Source: Anisakis pegreffii
Taxonomy: Eukaryota; Nematoda; Chromadorea; Rhabditida; Anisakidae
Length of the DNA stretch: 64,000 nucleotides
Reading direction: 5' to 3'
Assembly (NCBI GenBank): GCA_035041965.1
Contig: JAPYMA010002742.1
Coordinates: 1-64,000, forward strand
The notes under the pieces are model-generated. The model was not told where the DNA came from, did not search any database, and saw only the letters and a list, made by a program, of their open reading frames with translations. This document shows, in pieces, positions 11,452-22,400 of this stretch (its first letter is position 1; the number at the start of each line of letters is the position of its first letter). The translations under genes were made by a program, and so were the position numbers.

Positions 11452-11742
11452 TCGAAACAGGCCTTCGATGGGGCAGTCACGTTCCAAAATATGCAATCGG
11501 ACGAAATTCCACTTAAAATTCACGAAAATCCGCAAAAATTTAGTGAAAACCAGCAAAAAAGAATTGAGACTTGACGCGATGGAACGCGTGCTGCGGGCGG
11601 TGACGCCGTCAAGGCGTATTTTTGCGAAATTGAGCTACAAGACAACGACAAATTTTCCAGTCAGGAGCCAATTCTGCGAACCAACTACGAACGCTATCAA
11701 CTCTCTCCAACATTTCACAACAACAATAGCAATCAAATGATC
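11452..11742 (+). CDS. Possible orphan coding segment with an in-frame TGA
   Basis: Directly after a TATTTTCAG acceptor, one frame reads SKQAFDGAVTFQNMQSDE and is open to a TGA at 11572-11574. The same frame then stays open for about 60 more codons (DAVKAYFCEIELQDNDKF, later LRTNYERYQLSP). The composition is protein-like and not low-complexity. No family is recognised and no upstream exon or start was found. It could be the 3' exon of an unseen gene, a decayed exon or chance. It lies between the divergent SRSF2 and NUDT9 genes. Confidence 0.25.
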
Positions 11743-11948
11743 GAATTTCCTCGGTTTTCCGGGGGGGGGGGGTGATTTGTCCTCTGACCTAATTTTCACC
11801 TCATCATAGAATTTTTGGAACCCAGAAAACCGTCTGGCCCCCCCCGGCAGCAGTACCGTTTTTTGTGATGTCGCATTTTTTGTAATGTCAATCAAAACAG
11901 CAGCATTTCGTTCGTTCATATTCGTGCGCTTAAGTGTATGGTGTACTG

Positions 11949-12056
11949 GGGTGGGGCTCAGGCTCAGGCTCAGGCTCAGGCTTAGGCTTATGTTTAAGCT
12001 GATGCTTAAGCTTTAGCCTAAGGTTTGGGTTTGAGCTTAGGCTTAGGCTTATCAAC
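11949..12056. repeat. Degenerate telomere-like hexamer array
   Basis: Tandem TCAGGC and TTAGGC units with decayed TTAAGC variants. TTAGGC is the nematode telomere unit. Some units are in reverse orientation (GCCTAA). Confidence 0.65.
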
Positions 12057-12377
12057 TGCGAATGTGAACGAACGAGCGTAAACCCGAACTACCTGAACTA
12101 ATCATCAATTGAAGTGCAGCAATTTTTGCATTTTCACTGGCATTCAGTTGGAAATTTTTTCGACGGTTCGGTTGCATTTCAGTTGGATTCCGTCGAAAGA
12201 CTACTACTCGTTTAGGGGGCAGATTTTTTTTTTTTTTGTGAATTCCGAGAAATTTTACAAAGTTTTTTGAGAAATTTATCAAATTTATTTATCAACTACT
12301 AAAATTTCAGTACATCAACCACTGAAGTTCTCTAGAAAATTGTGTGTGTTTTGTTTTTTGGCTAATTCGATTCATTA

Positions 12378-12541
12378 ATGAGTCTGAAAAGGTGCACTCG
12401 TCAAACCGTATTCAGCGCTATTTTTCCACTGCTTCGTTGCGCTGTGCCGTCCGGCTGCTGTGCGGCAGCTAACGTCTCGAGAGTGATCTTTAGTGCTGCT
12501 ATTATGCATATGAAGTGCCGTAACACCGGTTAGCTCTCGTC

Positions 12542-12584
<43 letters not shown>

Positions 12585-14705
12585 GTCGCGACTAGTGCGA
12601 ACGATGATAGTACTAAAAGAGATGATAGTACTTGAATCAAATAAGAAACATCGTGCAATGGACCGATAGTGTAGTGGTCTAACGATGCTGGCTGGGCTTT
12701 GAGAATCCGATTGATCTGTTCAGAGGGCGTGAGCAAGCCAACCAACCAACCAACCGAACGAACACAACCGAGTAGACTAATTAATTAGTTGAGGGTACTT
12801 AATTAATTAGGGTAGGGTATTAACACCGTGAATACTTTGCATAATTAATCGTCGTAGCCAAACACCAATCCATTAAGTAATCATAACTCTAACAAAATAG
12901 AAACATTCCGCTGATCGCTCACAGCGATTGACAACACAAAACAACTACTTTGTGTGCAAGTAATAATAAGTAATTACTTAGTTGTTGTTGAATTACTGAA
13001 TTATTTATTGTTATTTATTATTATTATTATACATATAAAGATTATTTATTGTTATATGTGATATAATTATGAATGTAAATGTTCAGAAAGGGCGTACGTA
13101 CGTTCGAGTGTGCATCGATTGTACGTGCCGGATGCGAGGGTGGACTGGGCCGTGCAGTGGCCCGAGTATAGCCCTGAGGATTACACCGACGGGGCGATGG
13201 TCGGGAAGCCGTGGGCTGATAACGCGAATATTCGACCGCGTTGGAACACTTTGGACAATGGTGTGGACCGGAGATCGTATATGGGGTAGTGATACGTTTA
13301 GATTGCTGATCGTGTTCTTTGGGGGGGATGGGGTGGTATTTGGGGGGGGGGTGGTATTTGGGGAGGGGGTGTTATTTGGGGGGATGGGGTGGTATTTGGG
13401 GAGGGATAGGGTGTTATTTGGGGGGATGGGGTGGTATTTGGGGGGGGATGGGGTGGTATTTGGGAGGATGGGGTGTTATTTGGGGGGGATGGGGTGTTAT
13501 TTGGGGGGATGGGGTGGTATTTGGGGAGGGATGGGGTGGTATTTGGGGGGGGTATTTGGGAGGGAGGATGGGGTGGTATTATTAAAAGGATAGAGCGTAC
13601 TCGAATGATACACACCACTTATCTACAATACACACACACTCACTGTGGTGCCTGGCAGATACTGATCGTGAGTGCATTTTGAGGGGGGGTGCTGTGAGCG
13701 CATCCTAAAATTGCTGAAGTACTTAATTTTAGGTCATTTTCAATATGCTGCTGTTAATGTTTGCCGACGAAATTTTTTCAAAATTTTTGTTCTAGACGAT
13801 GTGGGGATAACCTGAAATTGTTTAGCGGTACGGGGTGGGGGAAGTGGAGTACCACTGCTTTAGAGAAAGACTTTAAGACTTGGTGACTCTTAAGACTAGT
13901 GAATTTCTGAATTTTAAGAGAGATTTTAAAAATTTTGGTGTTTTTCTCTCAGAAACTACGCGATCGATGAGGACGGGCGACCGCGCAATCCGATGGGACG
14001 AACGGGTTTGCGGGGGCGCGGGGTGCTGGGTCGTTGGGGTCCGAATCACGCCGCAGACCCGATTGTCTCCATGTTTCGACAGGGCCGTCTGCATTTCATC
14101 GGCATCGAACGGCACGACACACACGAATGGGCGCTGCCGGGCGGCATGGTCGACCCGGATGAGCTCATTTCGGGCACGTTGAAGAGGTAATTTCAGGTCT
14201 TTTTTTCGTCAAATTTCAGGTCATTTCCAATATTGGCGTGTCCATTTTTTTAAATTGAAAAAATTTTGCAGAGAATTCACTGAAGAGGCACTGGAGGGTG
14301 TTGAGAGTAAGGCACTGGAGGGTCTGTGGCCGAAAGGGGTCGAGTTGTACCGCGGTTATGTGGATGACCCGCGTAATACGGACAATGCCTGGATGGAAAC
14401 GGTGGTGGTGAATTTTCATGACGCGGACAAAATTTTGGAAAATGTCAATTTTAAGGTGCATTTTTGAAATATTTTCGAAAATTTTCGAAAATATTTATGA
14501 AAAATTTTCAAAATTTTTATTGAAAATTCTGAAAAATTTTTCAAAATTTTGGTGAAATTCGTAAAAATCCCCGGAATTTCAGGCTGGAAGTGATGCGGCC
14601 GATGTGCGATGGATCCCGGTGAGCGCCAGCGAGCGATTGTATGCGTCACACGAACACTTCATAAGACTGCTCGCGAAGCATCACGGTGTGCCGTTTGACG
14701 AGTGA
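12378..14705 (+). CDS. ndx-9: ADP-ribose pyrophosphatase of the NUDT9 type, complete, with a likely mitochondrial presequence
   Basis: Five exons, 12378-12519, 13087-13285, 13953-14186, 14272-14455 and 14583-14705, are in phase throughout and encode 293 residues. Exon 1 encodes a basic, acid-free leader ([17 protein letters not shown] onward) typical of mitochondrial targeting. The NUDT9 body follows: [31 protein letters not shown] and [13 protein letters not shown]. The Nudix box reads GGMVDPDE, seven residues, then REFTEEAL; Ala replaces the usual Gly, as in NUDT9. Later motifs are [16 protein letters not shown] and [11 protein letters not shown]. The enzyme hydrolyses ADP-ribose to AMP and ribose-5-phosphate. 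An AATAAA lies about 95 bp after the stop. Intron 2 carries a G-rich minisatellite. Confidence 0.94.
12541..12584. repeat. (ATT)n microsatellite
   Basis: Perfect trinucleotide run at the start of NUDT9 intron 1. Confidence 0.9.
12660..12733 (+). repeat. tRNA-like dispersed repeat copy
   Basis: A-box-like TAGTGTAGTGGT, a B-box-like TTGAGAATCC about 40 bp later, then the 25-bp tail shared with 6126-6150. It lies in NUDT9 intron 1. Confidence 0.45.
13318..13577. repeat. G-rich minisatellite in NUDT9 intron 2
   Basis: About ten units of GGGGTGGTATTTGGGG with runs of 4-9 G on the plus strand. The density of G-runs is enough for G-quadruplexes. Confidence 0.92.
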
Positions 14706-15316
14706 TATTGTGCTGCGGAATGGAGAATATAGAGCTGCATTAGGCGATTGATGAGATTTGAATTTGCTGCACTGTGCGTTGTATAGGAAATGAGCTTGTG
14801 AATAAATATTTACGAGAATATAAATAATTTCATTATTTATTATTATAGATTATTTATTATTATTATTATTATTATTATTGATCTTTGATGTTTGAAGTTT
14901 GGTTTCTCGTGTGCTGTTCCCTTTTTTTTGGGGGGGGGAGGGGGTTTCAGATCTTTCTTCTCTTGTGATACACATTTGATTTATTATAATTGGCACTTTT
15001 TTACTTCGGGGGATCGCACGCTCGCGTATGACAACCTAGGCCACGCCTACTGCGCATGGCCTCAGCCTAAGTGTGACCTCAGCCTCATCTAAGCCTAAGC
15101 CTCAGATCGCTCGATGTCACAACAGAGGCTAGCAAGCGAGTTCAGGCTTAGGCTTAGGCTGAGACTACGCTTAGGCTGAGGCCATGCGCAGTGGGCGTGG
15201 CCTCGGTCCATGTGAAAGCGTCGTTCGTAGTGTGCGAGCGTGTGTGTGTCGTTGTACGCGAGCGTGCTCGCGTGCGACCCCTCAAAGTAAAAAAGTGCCT
15301 TATGATTATTGTATTG

Positions 15317-15357
<41 letters not shown>

Positions 15358-15406
15358 ATATTGTAAAGATGAACAATAATAATAAATATTACTATTAATA
15401 TACACA
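14706..15406. other. Convergent intergenic region (NUDT9 and RPGRIP1L 3' ends)
   Basis: No gene seen. It holds an AATAAA near 14801, (TTA)n tracts (14855-14880 and 15318-15355), a G9 run near 14930 and the inverted repeat at 15038-15203. Confidence 0.6.
15038..15203. repeat. Imperfect inverted repeat carrying TTAGGC-like units
   Basis: The left arm starts AGGCCACGCCTACTGCGCAT and the right arm ends with its near-perfect complement. Telomere-like GCCTAAGCCTCAG (left) and TTAGGCTTAGGC (right) lie inside. The stem pairs over roughly 70 bp with interruptions. Confidence 0.85.
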
Positions 15407-16912
15407 TCATTCGTCAATATCGCTTTCGAAATATTTCATTAATTTCTGTGAATACATCATTTCCACCTCGAGTTCGGCCAATTCTTCACCGTTGACGTCC
15501 AAAACTGAAGAAAGAATTTTTTTCAAGTCGGTTGTGCAGGTACTTCCCACTGAACTTACCCACTGCTCGGGTAAATATCACCATCGATCGGGTAAATCCT
15601 ATCGTTGTAAGGGTACGTGGATACGTTTTGCTCACTGCTCGGGTAAATTTTATCTACAGCCCGGGTAAATCGGCGGGTAAAGCTGATCGATTTGGGAAAC
15701 GAACTTACATCGAATCAACTGTTTTGGGCGACTTCTAATCGAACTCAGGTCAAGTTGAGCAACGCCCAAATCGTCACATTCACCCTCATCACCACCGTCT
15801 GTTACCAGTGTGAAATCCAACCTGAACATTCGGAATATTTACTTACCCGTACGGGAGAAAACAAGAATCAATTCGGGAAAAACTCCGTCCCAAAAACATC
15901 TTCGTTAGCAGTATTATTTTATCACGAAACTCGTGCAAAACGTATCTGGAGGATGAGGGATTCGAACCCCCGACTTCTCGCATGCAAAGCGAGCGCTCTA
16001 CCCCTGAGCTAAACCCCCTCTGACCAAATAATCTCTTTTTTGTAGCTTCAATGCAACACGCTAGAGTTTCCATTTCGTCTTTAAATAGTTACATCTACTC
16101 CTACGGGCAAATAACTTGCCCGGGAAAGTGCCCATCGCCCACCGGGAACCACTAACAACTCCACGAATCTTCTTCGACAATATTATTATACCGCAGCCAA
16201 TCTCACTCACCTATTTCCCAGCTCCAACCATTGCTTCAGCAAACGTACACGTCTTCTACTCAGACCATACACTGAAAAATACACTTTCACAGTATAGAAA
16301 ATTCGAGAAAATTCCAAAAATTTTTCAAAATATTGAAAAAAATTTACAAATTTCCATAAAATTTTCCTATTTTCTTGCCCAAAACCGGGAAATTTTCCCA
16401 AAATTCCCGGGAAAATCCCAAAGTGATTCTGAATTTCCTCTCAAAAATGCAATACGCTCATCAATCTCTTTCCATTCTCATCATCATATTACCCAACAAC
16501 ATTGCTTTATTCAACTCAAAAAACTGAAGTGCACATTCAAAAATCAAGCGAATTTCTCCGCGAAAACGAAATGAAATTTGAGAAAACTTTTTGAAAAATT
16601 AATGGAAATTAATTTTTAATTAATTTAATTAATTAATTAGATAAATTCGTGAGAAACATGAAGATTATAGGAGAATATGGGGTGAACCTTTGTGTGAATT
16701 GAAGTTGCACGGTGATTTCGAGTATCGGGGCAGTGTCAGCGAGTCGATCGTCTCGCATTCGGCCGCGTCCAAATCCAAAAATTTCCACTCGACGAACACG
16801 CGAACGGCATCGAAGACGGGGTCGAGTAGGATGGAGTGGGGCAGTACGGACAGCCGGCTGACTCGAAGCGATACAGTGCACTCCGGGGAGGGTGGCGATT
16901 CTGGCTGCATTA

Positions 16913-16973
<61 letters not shown>

Positions 16974-19347
16974 GATTATTATTATTATAATATGATAATT
17001 GAAAATATTCCAACGTGCTGTTCAATGACGATCGCGTGCGTGCTATCGTCCGCGTCGCGTGCGGTACTGTCTGCAGAGGATGCGCTCACGATGGGAATGT
17101 CCTCCTCGATCAACGAGCTGGCTCGAGCCGCCGTGCCATCGCCCTCTCCGGCAAACGACTCCAACTGACTACTGCTGCACTCGCTGCTGGTTGCTTCGGA
17201 TGCTGAAAAATTGCAATAATATTCCAATTAAGTGACCTGAAATTTGGAACCATATTTTAAAAATTTGGTGGGGGGAGGGGGTGTGACGCAAGTTCAAAAA
17301 TTACCCGATTTTAGCGGTCCGATACACGAAAATTACCAATTCGGGAAAAGCGTCTTCCCAAAAACATCTTCGTTAGCACAGTATTTTATCACGAAACTTC
17401 TGCAAAACATACCTGGAGGATGGGGGATTCGAACCCCCGACTTCTCGCATGCAAAGCGAGCGCTCTACCCCTGAGCTAAACCCCCTCTCTAAACCGACGC
17501 CTCCACTATTCTTGCCACTTCAGTGCGACACGCTAGAGTTTTCAAATCGTACTAGAGAGAGAGAAGTTTTGGGTACACTTACAGGTAGCTAATTTGCCCG
17601 GGAAAGCGCCCATTTCCCACCGCTAAACCACTACCCACCCTATGAATCTTCTTCGATAAAATTAAAGCGTACGTGGTATAGATTGGTGGATTGGGTCGGC
17701 GAATTCGACGGCGCGCGGTCGAGCAGCGCGCGGCTGTGGAATTGGCGGTGCGGACGGAACTTGGCCATTGCGGTGGTCGTCGTCGTCGTCCTGCTGAGCG
17801 TCTTGGTTATTGATTGATTGACGAGGCTGCATTGGTGAAAATTTTAAGCAAAAATTTTCAAAATTTCCCATAAATTTTGGAATTTTACGTGGACGGGAAA
17901 ATTCTTTGGGTGAGAATGTGAAAATTTTTTCGTGAAAACTGAAATTTCTCAGGCAAATTATGATCGCATTCCAAACAACCGACTAGAAAAATCACCACGA
18001 ATGTGCGTCTTGGAGCAACTGGCAGCGCCGGAAGTCGTCCCAGTAATGCGCGAGCGTTTTCACCGTCTGTGCTGACCTGAAATTAATTTCAGTACTGCAA
18101 AAAATTGACTGAATAATTATTATTAGTACCAAAAAATAATAGGATATTATTCAAGTTGCGCCGCTCACCTCTTCGAGCGGCTTCATCTTGTCGGCGGGCG
18201 TCGGCGTGCTGTCCTGATCTCTTAGCGTATCTGGTGGCGACTCTATTCCAACTGTCTGCTGCTCCCCCTCCTCGTCGTCGGCAATCTCCATCGCTGTTTC
18301 AGCTTGCTTCCGCTCAGGACTCGTTGGCTGCTTGCCAACAGTCTCTGTTGGCAACTTGCCAGACGGGAGTACGGTAGTCATCTCAATCTCACTATCGTTC
18401 ATTTCACAGCTAGTGCTTGTGGAGGCGGCTGATGAGGACGACGACGTTAGCACTGGACGAGCGGCGGCAGTCATTGAGCGGCCCGGTGGACGGGTGCTGT
18501 CGGTTGTGGCAGAACTGGTGGCTGCTGGCGTTGGTTGCGACGTGCGTGATCCGAGTGCGCCCGAGTCCGCAGTTCCTGGTTCCGCAACACGTCGACTTGC
18601 TAGAGCAGTCTGACGAGTCGACTGTAGTCGCAGTCCGTCAACAATATTGTACGTTGAAGAGCTTGAACTCGAGCCCGAGCTCGGGCTACTGCTGCTGCCC
18701 AGCACCTCGTCTGCACCTGCACCATCAGCATTGACGATAACACCTCTCTCGAAAGAGGTGCCGTCTGCGGAACGTTCGGCGGCGCTACGAGATTCCGCAG
18801 CTGACTGAGCGATCGCCGAACTCTCTTTGGTCGACGGTACGGTACCGGATGTTTTGTCGTCAAATTCAGGCCGACCGGGCTCAAATTCAGGTCTGCCGGA
18901 GGGGGCTTCGTGATCTGAGGTGGTGACAGTTGAGTGCAGATTTCGTGTGGAAATGGCCGACGTGAGCGGAATATCGATACTGGGCAAGGGTGGCTGAAAA
19001 TATGTGGGAATTACTGACCGAAAAAAAATACGATCAAATAATAGTGCAGCGTGTGACTGAGCACCCCAGACTGAGCGGAATGTCATCTGCAAAGGAAAAC
19101 GAAATTTTGAATTTCAGGTGGGCGCGGCCAGGCCAGGTCAACCTGAATTCCCGGAGGAAGTGGTGGTGGATGAGTGGGGAGGGCAACCTGAAATTCGAAA
19201 AAAAAATTTTCTCGCTAACCACCGGTTCCACGTTCAGATGATCCTCAGGTGCCGTGTAAGCGTACTTCCAGTATATTGACAGATCGATCGTGGCCATTGT
19301 CACATCACCACTGAGCTGCAGAATTTTTCCTTTTAATAATAATAATA

Positions 19348-19427
<80 letters not shown>

Positions 19428-22400
19428 AACAATAATAAATAATGATAAATGATAATAAATAACAATAAATAATAAAAATGAATAATAACCGTCATCAGAG
19501 GGAAACTGCCTTTAATAGCGCTATTCCGCTGCAAAGGATACAGCGGAATATTAACATAACCAATTTGCTGCCGACTTCCACATGGCTCATTGTATTCCTC
19601 GATTATATTGAATGATATCTCCTTAAATTAATAATAATAAATAATAATAAACAATAAATAAATAATAATAATAAATAATAATAAATAATAATAATAAATA
19701 ATAATACACCCTACAGCAGAGCGCAGGTAGTCATGTAGCACGTTACCAAGCGGTACTGTCCATGAATTGGTGCATGCAAATTCGGGATTTGCATTTTTAT
19801 GCGCGACCGCAGTCAGTGACGGATTAAAATCGAAAAACTCATATAAAATATATGTTGACGGGGCGTAGTGACCTGAAATGTGAATTATTTATATATTTTT
19901 TAAACCTGAAATATTTTTTTGAAAGCGCAAAAATCCACGGCCACCTCGCGGAACCGAACCCGCCACCTCCCAAACGTCAACCAAACACTCTTGCACTGCG
20001 CCATACTAAACAAACGCCCACGCACCACTAACAATCGCCATGTTTACCCGGTTATTTGGGAAATTTTGGAGAAAATTTTTCGAAATTCCGGGAGAAATGA
20101 CTGAATTCGGGAAATTTTTTCGGGAAAAATACACGCGTTCGGAGAAAATTTTCCACCTTTTGTAAGTGAATCCAATTTTTGACAGCGTTCAATTTCGATG
20201 ATAATAACGTTGTACATTGTCTGGTCCAATTCCGCATCACTTTCTTGAAGTGCCAAGTAGCTGGCTGCCGTTAAACGTTTCTGCAAATGTAACACTAAAT
20301 ATTTTTCAAATTCCCCTTTTTTTTCCACACAGAGAGAGAGAAAATTTCCTGCTGAAATTTTGATTTTTCACAAAATTTGAAAAATTCTCAGGGGAATTTT
20401 CGAAAAAAAAGAGTCAGAATTGGACCTTTTGAGCTGCTAGAGCTTGTGCCAGCTCCATTTGTATGGTGCAATCGTAGTGGAGTGTTGCGAAGATGTGTTG
20501 CGATTGCGAAGCGCCGACTGCACCAGCCGGCTGGGTCATGTTCAGATGACCGCTGATGTGACGCGGTTGCTCGCGTGACAAGAACGCCTTCAGCGGGATA
20601 CAACCCACAGCACACAACTCATAACCACTACCCTGCGGGCGATACAGTTCCACGGAAATACCTTCCTGAAAATGTAACTTTGGGAATTTGCACGGCCGGA
20701 AAATCGGGTGAAATGTTGGAAAACACAGAAACGTGCCGGTGAAAAACCTAAATTCACGTGATTTTCACGTGAATTATTGCCACGAAAAGTCAAAAATTCG
20801 CTCGAGAAATGAAAGATAATTAGTGCAAAGCAAGCAATTGAACGCACGCACCATTTCCAGATAATGTACGAAAAGATTCGAAACAATTATGTCGTAGATT
20901 GTTGAAAAGTCTAATTTTGACCTGAAATTAGAATTAAAAAATTACGAAAAACAAGGAGTTACCGTACACCACAAATACGGTAGACCGAAGTTACCGTACA
21001 CCCAATTTACCGTATACTACAGTTACCGTACACCCAATTTACCGTATACCGCAGTTAGCGTACACCCAAGTTACCGTATACCGCAGTTACTGTGCACTCA
21101 ATTTACCGTATACTACAGTTACCGTACACCCAATTTACCGTATACTACAGTTACCGTACACCCAATTTACCGTATACTACAGTTACCGTACACCCAATTT
21201 ACCGTATACTACAGTTACCGTACACCCAATTTACCGTATACTACAGTTACCGTACACCCAATTTACCGTATACTACAGTTACCGTACACCCAATTTACCG
21301 TATACTACAGTTACCGTACACCCAATTTACCGTATACTACAGTTACCGTACACTAGCAAAAACTAACTCAGGTCCTCGTATCATCGGCGTTGTTTGTAGC
21401 TCAAAATCGAAGAATTCGATGGCAAAGAATATTTGTGGCCGCACGCATCCGAGCAGCGCAAGAGCGCTCTCAGAAAGCACAACTCGTGACAGATGCAGTA
21501 CCAGTTCATTGCTCACCGTCGCGTCCTCAACACCCAATCCGATGGTACCATCCTGAAAATCAGGTTAGCGTAATCTTTCGGGGAAAAATCCAAGCAAAAG
21601 CAGGCTCTAATTTCAGGTCAGCATCCTAAAATTCAAAAAATAGCACAAAAATGACCGAACCCGTCCTCCTCCTCCATCGGCTGCTGCAGGTGTAGTGATG
21701 GGTAGTTGGCTACCGTATGCAATCGATCGAATCTGATTCTCTAATTGGGTTACGGTACGTGTACGACGCTTCAGCTCCTCGGTCAATTCGGTCAGCTTAC
21801 GCTCGTATTCAGCCTTGTAGTAGGCACAATTCTCGTTCAGCAGTTTGATCTGAAAGTATTACGGTATCGCAGGGCCAAAGATACGGTATTGAAGTGGTGG
21901 AGGGATACGATATTGGAGTGGTGAAAGGATACGGTATTGGAGTGGTGGCGGGATACGGTATTGGAGTGGTGGAAGGATACGGTATTGGAGTGGTGGCGGG
22001 ATACGGTATTGGAGTGGTGGAAGGATACGGTATTGGAGTGGTGGCGGGATACGGTATTGGAATTGAGAGATACGGTATCGGACGAGTGGAATACGAAGTT
22101 TTGTAGGTGGGTACCTCATTCAAGTGCTGTTGATTGATATTGTGCTGCAGAATGAGCATATTGCGGACTTTCTCCAATTCTGCGTAGATTTCCATATACA
22201 TTGTACGCCATCTGTAACGATATAGAGCTGTCGTGAATATCGCTAGACAGCAGCGCTATTGCAAAAAAATCACAGAAAAATTCAGTCGTTGTGTACACTT
22301 TTGCGTCTTGACGCGATCTTTTGTACCGAAAAAGTACACACATCTGCCCAGAATTACCGTATAGCACAGTTACCGTATACCATAGCTACCGTATGCCAAC

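Noticed and set aside
13298..13618. Pro-rich minus ORF and Gly/Trp-rich plus ORFs
   Set aside because: Products of the G-rich minisatellite in NUDT9 intron 2.
21092..21556. 154-codon plus ORF with a [13 protein letters not shown] repeat
   Set aside because: It reads through the 32-bp intronic array and then antisense to an RPGRIP1L exon.
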